Made by a program: the position numbers and the translations under genes | Part shown: one piece after another, positions 35,480 through 42,962 of the stretch | Layout: every line of letters begins with the position of its first letter | Numbering within the stretch: position 1 is the first letter of the stretch | Notes under the pieces: generated by a model | Told to the model about the DNA's origin: nothing | The model's database searches: none | Seen by the model: only the letters and a program-made list of their open reading frames with translations | Source: CANQDT01 sp051878935 | Lineage (GTDB): Bacteria; Bacillota; Clostridia; Lachnospirales; Lachnospiraceae | Direction: 5' to 3' | DNA: 56,950 nt | Assembly (NCBI GenBank): GCA_051878935.1 | Contig: JBJELB010000037.1 | Location: 1-56,950, forward strand

Positions 35480-35894
35480 CACGCACTAATCCTCCATAGC
35501 GATATCCATTTGATAAAGACACGGAAAAGAAATCTCCCGTCTCCAGATCATAACTGGTCTTTGCTCCATACAGTGTCTCAACGATATCATCATGATAAAT
35601 ACGTTCCGGGTATTCTGCGATATCACCATTTTCTGACTGCAGATAGATATTGCGTTCATGCTCCATAGAACTTTGACAGAATTGTCTGGTCAGTCCCAGT
35701 TGTTCCTGATATTCCTGATACATTTCCGGAGTAATTCTCCCACTCGTCCGAACGGAATCGACAAAGCGAACCGTACTGTATTCTGCCTGCACCTCCATGA
35801 GATGCTTCTGCTGATTTCCGAAAAAGACTACCGGCAACCAGAATAAAATCACGATTGACGCAATCATAGTCATGATTCTTCCAAATACATCCAC
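35460..35894 (-). CDS. TadE-like pseudopilin, single-pass membrane protein
   Basis: 144 aa. The start is the GTG at 35894, eight bases after AGGAG; the earlier GTG at 35903 overlaps the ribosome binding site itself. N-terminal helix RIMTMIASIVILFWLPVVFF followed by a helical stalk (LMEVQAEYSTVRFVDSVRTS) and a short beta-rich C-terminal part. Flp pseudopilins share this pattern. It lies between the 54-aa membrane protein and the TadF-like gene, with start and stop nearly touching both. Confidence 0.72.
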   Translation of the reverse strand: MDVFGRIMTMIASIVILFWLPVVFFGNQQKHLMEVQAEYSTVRFVDSVRTSGRITPEMYQEYQEQLGLTRQFCQSSMEHERNIYLQSENGDIAEYPERIYHDDIVETLYGAKTSYDLETGDFFSVSLSNGYRYGGLVRDENYET

Positions 35895-35899
35895 ACCGG

Positions 35900-36064
35900 T
35901 CACTCCTCATTTTCGTAAACAATCGTATGTTGCTGCCACTGGTCTCTGCACAATTCTATGAATTGATTCATTTTTCCATATTGATAGAAAAACAGAATCA
36001 TTGCCATCAGAAATAGAACTACCTCGGCAACCTGCAGAAAATTTTCCACTATTTCAAACTTCAT
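35900..36064 (-). CDS. 54-aa single-pass membrane protein in the Tad-like operon
   Basis: ATG at 36064, one base after the TAA of the upstream pilin gene; stop TGA at 35900-35902. Sequence begins MKFEIVENFLQVAEVVLFLM and contains one helix (VVLFLMAMILFFYQYG) followed by a polar tail ending IVYENEE. There is no obvious ribosome binding site, so translation is probably by re-initiation after the pilin gene. The gene exactly fills what would otherwise be a 160-base gap. Possibly a minor subunit of the pilus machine. Confidence 0.75.
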   Translation of the reverse strand: MKFEIVENFLQVAEVVLFLMAMILFFYQYGKMNQFIELCRDQWQQHTIVYENEE

Positions 36065-36065
36065 G

Positions 36066-36488
36066 TTATTGTTGTACAAACGTTATATTGTTGATAACGT
36101 CACTGTCATTTCGGTTTACAGTGCCCAGGAATTTTCCACTTGGATTGATATAGGTATTCACATCCGCTTTGTTATTCCCGGTAAACAATGTTTTGGATAT
36201 TCCATATTCTACGTTACTGGTTCCAGCCAGTGTTTTTACGGTAATTGTCATACTTTGATCGGACGCATATTTCTGTAGCACTTCCAACACTTCTCTTCCA
36301 GATACTACAATTCCGTCATACAGAATTTTACCCGGCTCATCAAATTCTCCCGTCATTTCATTGATCTGACCGGATGCATTTGCAGACGAAGCCTTCGCTT
36401 CCCTCGATACATAAAACCCAACTCCAATTACCAGACAGGTAATAACAATACCTGCCGCAAGAATTAATCCTTTTAAACTATTCTCCAT
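36066..36488 (-). CDS. Pilin-like protein of the MENSL family (140 aa), possible major pilin
   Basis: Start ATG with AAAGGAG. N-terminal helix MENSLKGLILAAGIVITCLV (20 residues identical to the 290-aa paralogue at 34293), then a Ser/Ala linker, VVSGREVLEVLQKY, a short beta region, and TYINPSGKFLGTVNR. Lacks the Glu at +5 typical of class III/IV pilins. It has the best ribosome binding site of the three and is first in order after the secretion-platform gene. The nucleotide sequences of the paralogues differ, so the duplication is old. Confidence 0.82.
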   Translation of the reverse strand: MENSLKGLILAAGIVITCLVIGVGFYVSREAKASSANASGQINEMTGEFDEPGKILYDGIVVSGREVLEVLQKYASDQSMTITVKTLAGTSNVEYGISKTLFTGNNKADVNTYINPSGKFLGTVNRNDSDVINNITFVQQ

Positions 36489-36560
36489 ATGTTCTCCTTT
36501 CTGTTCTTCTTACTACTCTACTGATTTCCTGTTACATAAAATGTGTTTCTTCTTTCCAAT

Positions 36561-36569
36561 CACCTCCTT
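36561..36569 (-). other. Perfect Shine-Dalgarno sequence with no clear gene
   Basis: AAGGAGGTG on the minus strand overlaps the stop codon of the TadB/C-like gene (TAAGGAGGTGATTGG), 70 bases before the pilin gene. The only frames behind it are 13-16 codons and start too close. The pilin gene has its own AAAGGAG. It may be a remnant, a ribosome-loading site or part of a very short peptide gene. Confidence 0.55.
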
Positions 36570-38469
36570 ACATTTGTTGCATCTGCTGCATATAGTTCAA
36601 CAGCTGACCGATACTTTCCACCATAAACGGTATAATGAGGTAGCAGCCAATCGTCAGTATCATGGGAATATACGCCACAATCCTGCCCCACACCGATTTC
36701 TTGTGAACATAAATATCATTTTCCTGTTTCCGTTTCTCCTGAAACTGGTTGCGATCTGCAACAATTTCTTCAAATGCTTTTTGAACACCAATTTGATCTG
36801 CCATCTCTAAATTCTCTACTATTCGTACAAACGGTTCATACGGCTCGTCCTCCTTTAATTGCTGCAACGCTTTCGTATCACTGGCACTATAATTATTGAT
36901 ACACTTTTCCAAAGAGGCATAGAAGATTGCAGCAAATCTTTCCATCCATTGTAGAATCGTATCCGTACCAATCTGTTCCAGATACACGAGCATCAGAATC
37001 ACTGATTGAAACTGAATCACTTCATCGTCCATTCTCATCTGCAGTATTTTCCTTCGGTATACCAATAAGAACCATGGCAAATAATATCCGATTACCATTA
37101 CAAAAAGAATGATTACCAACTCATACCATTTAAAGTATTCCCTGTTATATCGGTACAGACGGTCCGCCATGGCATCTCCCAATATCCCGGCAGTTTCTTT
37201 CTGAGATACCACTCCCTGCTCCAGCATCTGCCCTGCCAGATATTCACCATCTGTTTTACTTCTTTTCAGTTCCTGCATATAGGATAAGACAAATTCTTCC
37301 GCTTTCTTCTGTTCTGCACTGGTGATTCCTGTTGCTATCTGTTGAATATAGCCGGTATCACACAACAGCCTTGTCCGATTTTGACTATGTATCGTCAGTG
37401 CCAATATCCACGTCAAAATCCCCATAAGCAACCCTGTCAGACATCTTTGAAGTATAAACTGTGATACTGTCATACTGCTTCCGGTTTTCTTTAGACAATC
37501 CCGTATACGCAATGTTCTTCCATAATTCCGGTGCAACAATATCTCAAGTGCTTTTTTTATCCCCCACTTGCTTTCCATCCACTCCAATAAAGGATAGTCT
37601 TTTTTCCTTATCACAACCTGTTCTCTCAAAGCGATAATCATTTCATATGCAATCAGCGTAATAACAACAATTAAAATAAACAGAACACTTCCGGCTGTTC
37701 CATAATAAAAAGCTGCCAATTCAGGAAGATTTGTGATTCCCCAATGTGCTATCCACTTCAAACAGCACATTGGAGCAACTGCAACACAGACAAAACCACT
37801 GAAAGCATATTGAATGCGCTCACGCTTTAATAACTCAATCGCAACTTCCTGTTTCAGGTTTTGAATATTCATCAAAAATAAAGATTGTTCTTCTACAATC
37901 TTGTCACCGAATTGTATCGTCGTTAAACAGATTGCGATGAAGGTTTTCAAAAAGGCATTGGGTGCCATGGCCTCATAATGTGCTACCGCCCCTTCCATAT
38001 CAGGATGAATCAGCGCCTCGTAGATTGCTTCCCCATGTAAACTCATTCGTTTTCCAGCCCGCTGTGTTGCCATATAAACAGCTTCATCCACCATATGGTG
38101 TACGAAATACTCATGACGGATATCACTAAGGAATTCTTCTAATTCCTTTAACAACCCCTGTTCTTCACGTTCCAGTGTGCGGTACCATAATTGCTGAAAA
38201 AGGATAAACAGCAGAGCCAGCATCATACAAATGATAAATACATCCATCTGTTGGGACAAAAACAGAACGGTCACTCCACTCATGACACATACTACTTTCA
38301 AAACCTGATACAGTGTCTTTCTTTTTGCTTCAGCCAGATCATTGGGCATCAGCAATTGATATTCCAAAAGCAGCTTTTGCACCATGCGTCGTGTAACAAA
38401 CCACTGCGACAAAAAATCATAACACCGATATTGCCATTTGATTGTACTTTTCAAATTCTTCCCTTTCAC
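36568..38469 (-). CDS. Fused TadB/TadC-like inner-membrane platform protein
   Basis: 633 aa with two type-II-secretion-F-like halves. Half one (1-290) has membrane helices near LKVVCVMSGVTVLFLSQQMD, the helical region EFLSDIRHEYFVHHMVDEAV, and further helices. Half two repeats the pattern: helices at ELVIILFVMVIGYYLPWFLL, EVIQFQSVILMLVYLEQIGT and the last pair near the C-terminus. Canonical Tad systems use separate TadB and TadC proteins of ~300 aa each. The start is a GTG overlapping the TadA stop by 53 bases; a TTG at 38454 with AAGGGA is an alternative. Confidence 0.82.
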   Translation of the reverse strand: MKGKNLKSTIKWQYRCYDFLSQWFVTRRMVQKLLLEYQLLMPNDLAEAKRKTLYQVLKVVCVMSGVTVLFLSQQMDVFIICMMLALLFILFQQLWYRTLEREEQGLLKELEEFLSDIRHEYFVHHMVDEAVYMATQRAGKRMSLHGEAIYEALIHPDMEGAVAHYEAMAPNAFLKTFIAICLTTIQFGDKIVEEQSLFLMNIQNLKQEVAIELLKRERIQYAFSGFVCVAVAPMCCLKWIAHWGITNLPELAAFYYGTAGSVLFILIVVITLIAYEMIIALREQVVIRKKDYPLLEWMESKWGIKKALEILLHRNYGRTLRIRDCLKKTGSSMTVSQFILQRCLTGLLMGILTWILALTIHSQNRTRLLCDTGYIQQIATGITSAEQKKAEEFVLSYMQELKRSKTDGEYLAGQMLEQGVVSQKETAGILGDAMADRLYRYNREYFKWYELVIILFVMVIGYYLPWFLLVYRRKILQMRMDDEVIQFQSVILMLVYLEQIGTDTILQWMERFAAIFYASLEKCINNYSASDTKALQQLKEDEPYEPFVRIVENLEMADQIGVQKAFEEIVADRNQFQEKRKQENDIYVHKKSVWGRIVAYIPMILTIGCYLIIPFMVESIGQLLNYMQQMQQM

Positions 38470-40117
38470 TTTCTGTTAAATATACTTTAATTTCTTCCTG
38501 AACCTTCCGGCTGATTGGATGAAGATACTGATATTGTCCATTCTGATACCGGATAATATCTACTGTATGAAATACGGTTTCCTTCTTAGTATCCTGAATT
38601 ATTTCCGTTATCCTCTCTATGTAGCGGTGTCCATTCATATCCTTATTCATGTGGATATCAAAGCGAATGACATCCGCTACCTGCTCCTCCGCTACACGCT
38701 CATTAGAAAATGCTCCTGTTTGCAGTAGTGCATTTCGTAATGCTCGAACCAGATCTTCGGTTGTTTTTGCATGATGAGTAAACAATGTAAACAGCGATGC
38801 TACCTGTGCAATCTGAACCAACCATGCCGCTACCGGAGCGGTAGCAACTTCCCCCAGAATATTAACGGTACCATCTGTTTTTTTCTGCAAATCCAATCCT
38901 TCCTGTCCACTCACCTGTGAGGTTTCCCTGAAACTAAGAATATTGCGCTCCGGATACAGCTTTCTTAAATTCAATTCAAACGTTAATTCCTGAATACGCA
39001 GATTGAATGTTGGATGGATATATTGGACCAGTGACATGAGTAGCGTGGTTTTCCCACTTCCCTGTGCTCCCGTAATACCTGCCACCTGGCATCCCTTTAT
39101 CATCCACTTCATAGTCTGTATCGGCAGTTCCATTCCTTCATCCGTAATCAGTTCTTCTACCTGTGCCTTTCTGACACTGTCAAACTTTCGAATAAAAAAT
39201 GCCCAACTCTCTGCAAACGGAGGTCTTGTTACAATAACACGAGAACCATCTGCCATTTCATTCACAATATAGCCTTTCGCCGCCGATAGCTGACCCGGAC
39301 TACCATATCGATAGATATTCTTACAAACACGCTCTAACTCCTGCTGTGTGCCAAAACTTAAGAATGGCAATGCCATCGTTTTTCCCTGAAAAAAAATCCA
39401 GACGCTTTCATAAGCATTTTCCCCTGATACCCCTCCGCTTACTCCATCAATATTCATATCCCGTATCTCATCGATCACGCCGTGTCCGCGGTATGCCTGA
39501 TAGATTCTTTGGACAATGATGGATAAATAATCATCCGTATCAAGTTCTTCTAATGCTTTTTCATGCTGTCGGTATATTCGCTCTATATCAAATCCTGTGA
39601 TTTCGTAGCATTCTCCCTTTTCCTTCTGTTTGGGAATAAACAGATGATTTTCTATAATGAAACGTTCCAGACCCCTCCTCCCATAGGCTTTTTTGTAGTA
39701 ATACAGAAGCACCTCAAATTTATCCTGAGATGTCATAAGCTCCGTCTTATGAAAAGGAATGATGGATTCCATCTGATCCAATGATATTTTAAAGCGGCGA
39801 AGCAACAAATCCTTCATATACTCTTTCACATACTGCTTCGCAGAATCATTCCCATAACAGCAATTTCTCAACGCGTTTCTCAGATACTTCTTGTTCTGTT
39901 CGTAATGCTCAGAATCTTCTTTATTGAGATTTAACTCCTTTACATTCGTTTTTAAAATCTCATTAAAGATTCCGGCTATCTGTACACAATACTCTTCCAA
40001 TGTATTACCTACTGTTTCCTGTTGGTCTTCTATCTTTGCAGATTCCTGCATAAAACGGTAAATTCCGATCCCTAACGAGCTCAGTATCAGCAGAATCAGA
40101 AGTGTATTTCCAATCAT
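38417..40117 (-). CDS. TadA/VirB11-like secretion ATPase with N-terminal membrane helix
   Basis: 566 aa from the ATG at 40117 with GGGAGG (the GTG at 40135 is inside the previous gene). Residues 1-20 form a membrane helix (NTLLILLILSSLGIGIYRF), absent from typical cytosolic TadA. The N-domain is helical; RGHGVIDEIRDMNIDGVSGG is the usual pre-ATPase segment. Walker A is GITGAQGSGKTTLLMSL; the Walker-B region reads NILGEVATAPVAAWLVQIAQ, and FTLFTHHAKTTEDLVRALRN matches the His-containing signature. It should power pilus assembly. It starts 1 base after the ParA-like gene. Confidence 0.88.
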   Translation of the reverse strand: MIGNTLLILLILSSLGIGIYRFMQESAKIEDQQETVGNTLEEYCVQIAGIFNEILKTNVKELNLNKEDSEHYEQNKKYLRNALRNCCYGNDSAKQYVKEYMKDLLLRRFKISLDQMESIIPFHKTELMTSQDKFEVLLYYYKKAYGRRGLERFIIENHLFIPKQKEKGECYEITGFDIERIYRQHEKALEELDTDDYLSIIVQRIYQAYRGHGVIDEIRDMNIDGVSGGVSGENAYESVWIFFQGKTMALPFLSFGTQQELERVCKNIYRYGSPGQLSAAKGYIVNEMADGSRVIVTRPPFAESWAFFIRKFDSVRKAQVEELITDEGMELPIQTMKWMIKGCQVAGITGAQGSGKTTLLMSLVQYIHPTFNLRIQELTFELNLRKLYPERNILSFRETSQVSGQEGLDLQKKTDGTVNILGEVATAPVAAWLVQIAQVASLFTLFTHHAKTTEDLVRALRNALLQTGAFSNERVAEEQVADVIRFDIHMNKDMNGHRYIERITEIIQDTKKETVFHTVDIIRYQNGQYQYLHPISRKVQEEIKVYLTESEREEFEKYNQMAISVL

Positions 40118-40118
40118 C

Positions 40119-40931
40119 TTAGTTTTCCCTCCCACCCAATAATATTTTCTGCTTTCGTTTTAACAAGCCAGCTGACCTATGCACTTCATGAATAAAATCA
40201 TAATTCCCATCCCGGTGATTATTGCATTCGTTGTTTTTCAGAAAAAAAGAGAGAGCATTACGGTTACACAATGCATCATGCCATTGAATGGAGTATGGTA
40301 TCACACCAACATTATAGGAACGAAAAGCCCGAAAACGATGAAGCATATTCCTGATACTGTAACAGGAGTCCTTCTGATAAGATGAAATCAGGAATAGCAG
40401 CTTGCTGAGTGGAATCGAATTTACCTGAAAAAACTCTCGTATCAAATTCGGATTCTGAGGCAGACATACCACTATGAGATCAAGATACTCTATACAGGAA
40501 AACAAGATAGAATGCTTCCCGGATGGCAAATCTAAAAACAGCCATTCATCCTCTTCTATTGGTATTTCTCTTATCACATCACATACTCTTTGTTTCTCTT
40601 CATCATAATGCAGTCTCTCAGCTCCATTCTCACCGGGAATAACCAGACAATATTCACGAAGATAAGAAAATGCACAACTCCTTAAAAGTCCGGCATCCAA
40701 TTCCTGTGACTTCACATATCGAATTAGTGCATCTAACCCGACCGTTTGTCGAAAGGAAGTCTCTCCATGAAATTCATTTTTATCTATGTATCCGGCGACT
40801 GACAAATGACCGCAATTCATATCCATTATCCAGCAGCGTTCTTCGTTCAGAGCAAGAGAACATGCCAGTGACAGAAGATTCGATGATACAGCTCCGGCGA
40901 AAGAATATGGACTCCAACATGCTATTTTCAC
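40119..40931 (-). CDS. ParA/CpaE-like protein with degenerate Walker A
   Basis: 270 aa. GTG start at 40931, directly after the TAG of the preceding gene, with GGGGGAAG upstream. N-terminal ACWSPYSFAGAVSSNLLSLA sits where ParA/MinD proteins carry the deviant Walker A, but both lysines are missing. CWIMDMNCGHLSVAGY matches the switch-I region and DEWLFLDLPSGKH the Walker B; EYLDLIVVCLPQNPNLIREF completes the fold. A CpaE-like localisation factor that probably cannot hydrolyse ATP. Confidence 0.78.
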   Translation of the reverse strand: MKIACWSPYSFAGAVSSNLLSLACSLALNEERCWIMDMNCGHLSVAGYIDKNEFHGETSFRQTVGLDALIRYVKSQELDAGLLRSCAFSYLREYCLVIPGENGAERLHYDEEKQRVCDVIREIPIEEDEWLFLDLPSGKHSILFSCIEYLDLIVVCLPQNPNLIREFFQVNSIPLSKLLFLISSYQKDSCYSIRNMLHRFRAFRSYNVGVIPYSIQWHDALCNRNALSFFLKNNECNNHRDGNYDFIHEVHRSAGLLKRKQKILLGGREN

Positions 40932-41576
40932 CTACTTCCCCCTTTCCGCCAGATAATATGCAATATCAATCTTGCTCTTATCAAAATCGAGCAGTAATAT
41001 ATCGTAAAGCAGATTCTTAATATGTTTTGATACATTTTTTAAAGGAACCGAATCATCATATTGACAATTCAGGCGACTCTGATAATCCCGTTCATTCATA
41101 TAAACGGAGTAGCTGTTATTCTCATTCAACATAAGAGGTCCCAATTCCTCATAAACGTATTCATCTCTAACCTTATACGGAATGCGATCCTTTAATATCA
41201 AATATCGATTCTGCGTGTTCATTAAATGAAGCTGTGATAAACTCTTGATGTGATGGAGCTGCATATCCGAAACAATATAAATCTCTGTACACAGCACAAT
41301 ATCCTGATGTTCCAGATTGAAACCAAAATCGGCAAGTATATAATCATATTCCGAAATGTAGACCTCCATCGGCAGATTCATACCAAAATCAATCCCCCTG
41401 TAATCTACAATCCGCCCCTCACAAAAACCAGTCTCAGGTATACTGTATCTCAATCCATGCTCCATGGACTGATCTAACAGCAAAACCCTTTGTCCTAAGT
41501 GATAAAGAATTCTGGATAAATAAAGCATAATGTCATATTTCTCAATACCGACAAACCCCATGATTCTATTCGACAT
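40932..41576 (-). CDS. Second ParA-fold protein with lost P-loop
   Basis: 214 aa from the ATG at 41576 (GAGGAGGAAATCATATATG); the 51 codons before it lie in the cpaB-like gene. MGFVGIEKYDIMLYLSRILY corresponds to the P-loop strand-helix, but the loop reads GIEKYD instead of KGGxGKT. RVLLLDQSMEHGLRYSI and EYDYILADFGFNLEHQDIVL match the switch and Walker-B positions. It is much shorter than normal MinD/CpaE. It overlaps the cpaB-like stop by 11 bases. Confidence 0.75.
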   Translation of the reverse strand: MSNRIMGFVGIEKYDIMLYLSRILYHLGQRVLLLDQSMEHGLRYSIPETGFCEGRIVDYRGIDFGMNLPMEVYISEYDYILADFGFNLEHQDIVLCTEIYIVSDMQLHHIKSLSQLHLMNTQNRYLILKDRIPYKVRDEYVYEELGPLMLNENNSYSVYMNERDYQSRLNCQYDDSVPLKNVSKHIKNLLYDILLLDFDKSKIDIAYYLAERGK

Positions 41577-42462
41577 ATATGATTTCCTCCTCTTCATCCA
41601 CAGTATCCAAGGTATCCTGAGAATTGTCTCCTGCGTATTCTCTATCAGACCGGTTGTTATAATCCACCTCTCCATGATCAAGATAATACTGTTCCAATCG
41701 TGACTCCATTTCTGCCCGTACCCGTTCACTTAATTTTGCTGAGGCAACAGAAACAATATTGGGGTCTTCTTTCATCAGCTTCTGCACCGAAGAATTCGGC
41801 TGATAATTCACCAATGAAGGCTCCTGCACCGAAGGCGACAAATATTTTGCGGTATACAGTTTCGTCCCATCCTGTAAATAAGTATCGACAATGGCACTAT
41901 GAAGCATGAGAATCTCCTCTTCTGATAACCACAGATAACAAGTATTTTCTGCTAATGATAATTGTCTTAACTTGGCTTTCGATACGACAATGTAGTTCTC
42001 ACCATTCGGGTATAGAATACGTAAATCAACATAATCATTTTCATCCAGATTCCGATTCAGATAGAACATAGAAAATTCCTCTTCCCGCTGATCATCATAT
42101 AAGCTTTCTTCTAAAATCATGGATTTGAGTAAATAACTATTTGCCATGACATCCACAGCACATGTCCGACCGATATCCTCCGACTGCAGGAAGAAGCCTT
42201 CCGGTAAGTCGGCCAGAACTTCCCGATACTCAACCTTGTCCTGTTCGATGAGCTCACCTGCCTCAATCGAATCCTTTGCAACATAAACCTTTTTACGATT
42301 CTCTTCTAGCTGTGTTTCCAATTCATTTCGCCTTCGTTTCTCCGTACGCTGTGTACGATAACCCAGTACCACGCCACAAAATACGATACACACTCCCAAC
42401 ACCAGAAAGACTCGTGACACTCTCTTTTGACTTTGATAATTTCTAATCTTTCTATTTTTCAT
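41566..42462 (-). CDS. CpaB/RcpC-like SAF-domain pilus assembly protein
   Basis: 298 aa from the ATG at 42462 (AAAGGGGAAAAATG). One N-terminal membrane helix (VFLVLGVCIVFCGVVLGYRT), a short coiled coil, then a SAF domain (VYVAKDSIEAGELIEQDKVE, SYLLKSMI, NLDENDYVDLRILYPNGENY) as in CpaB/RcpC. The long acidic tail ends EEEEIIYVE. CpaB works at the periplasmic side of Flp pilus machines in Gram-negatives; in a Firmicute it probably acts in the wall zone (inference). First gene of the Tad-like operon. Confidence 0.85.
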   Translation of the reverse strand: MKNRKIRNYQSQKRVSRVFLVLGVCIVFCGVVLGYRTQRTEKRRRNELETQLEENRKKVYVAKDSIEAGELIEQDKVEYREVLADLPEGFFLQSEDIGRTCAVDVMANSYLLKSMILEESLYDDQREEEFSMFYLNRNLDENDYVDLRILYPNGENYIVVSKAKLRQLSLAENTCYLWLSEEEILMLHSAIVDTYLQDGTKLYTAKYLSPSVQEPSLVNYQPNSSVQKLMKEDPNIVSVASAKLSERVRAEMESRLEQYYLDHGEVDYNNRSDREYAGDNSQDTLDTVDEEEEIIYVE

Positions 42463-42477
42463 TTTTCCCCTTTTCAT

Positions 42478-42531
42478 ACATTTATTTCCAATTCGTAGAC
42501 ACATAGTATCAGATATGGAAATAAATGTCAA
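42478..42531 (-). promoter_or_regulatory. Promoter of the Tad-like operon inside a 12-bp inverted repeat
   Basis: Minus strand: perfect -35 TTGACA (42526-42531), 17-bp spacer, -10 TACTAT (42503-42508). Two perfect 12-bp inverted copies, GGAAATAAATGT (42517-42528) and ACATTTATTTCC (42478-42489), flank the -10 box 27 bases apart. One arm overlaps the -35 and spacer; the other lies just after the start point. This looks like an operator pair or a leader hairpin. Confidence 0.75.
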
Positions 42532-42537
42532 CCCATA

Positions 42538-42860
42538 TTTTTAAATAAATCGTTTTCCCCGTTGGGCTGCCGCTAACTGCGGTGCATATCTGTTTTTTTG
42601 CTGACACCCCGGTTTTAGAAAGACAAGTACTTCGCGGACAGCATGACGATGCGCTGAAAACACTGTTTGAATCAACCGCTAGTGATTTCAGTATCTTTTT
42701 GAGGCACACTTTCGGTTGATGAGTTTGTTGAGAAGCGCGTCAATCAAACATGCTGGAAGCGGAGCACTCTGTCTTTCTTAAACCGGAAAATGGTACAAGA
42801 AGAAACAGATATGCACCGCAGTTAGCGGCAGCCCACCGGGGAAAACGATTTATTTAAAAA
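42538..42860. repeat. Giant palindrome family, copy D (323 bp, complete)
   Basis: The outer arms, 42538-42595 and 42803-42860, are reverse complements over 58 bases with one mismatch. They start TTTTTAAATAAATCG and contain the block GGGCTGCCGCTAACTGCGG shared with copies A and C. Core blocks GCTGACACCCCGG / AGAAAGAC and CTTTCTTAAACCGG are present. The centre is short and lacks the nested hairpin of B and C. It lies immediately upstream of the Tad promoter and abuts a terminator. Confidence 0.95.
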
Positions 42861-42884
42861 ACCGCCCAAATGATTGGACGGTTT
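42853..42884 (-). terminator. Minus-strand terminator, probably of rarA
   Basis: Minus strand: AAACCGTCCAA, loop TCAT, TTGGGCGGTTT, then TTTAAATAA. The U-tract lies only in the minus direction. The nearest minus-strand gene upstream is rarA, 240 bases away, with the small plus-strand gene in between. Confidence 0.75.
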
Positions 42885-42962
42885 CCGGTTCATTGACATT
42901 TCTTTCATTCTATGCGAAGATATCAATGAAAAATATTTAATATATAAAGAAAGGATACTCCT

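Noticed and set aside
42509..42709. Minus-strand frame at palindrome copy D
   Set aside because: Palindrome sequence running into the Tad promoter; no start signal.
42538..42860. Invertible promoter switch formed by the 58-bp arms of copy D
   Set aside because: The Tad promoter lies outside the arms, the same element occurs at other loci, and no recombinase gene is adjacent.
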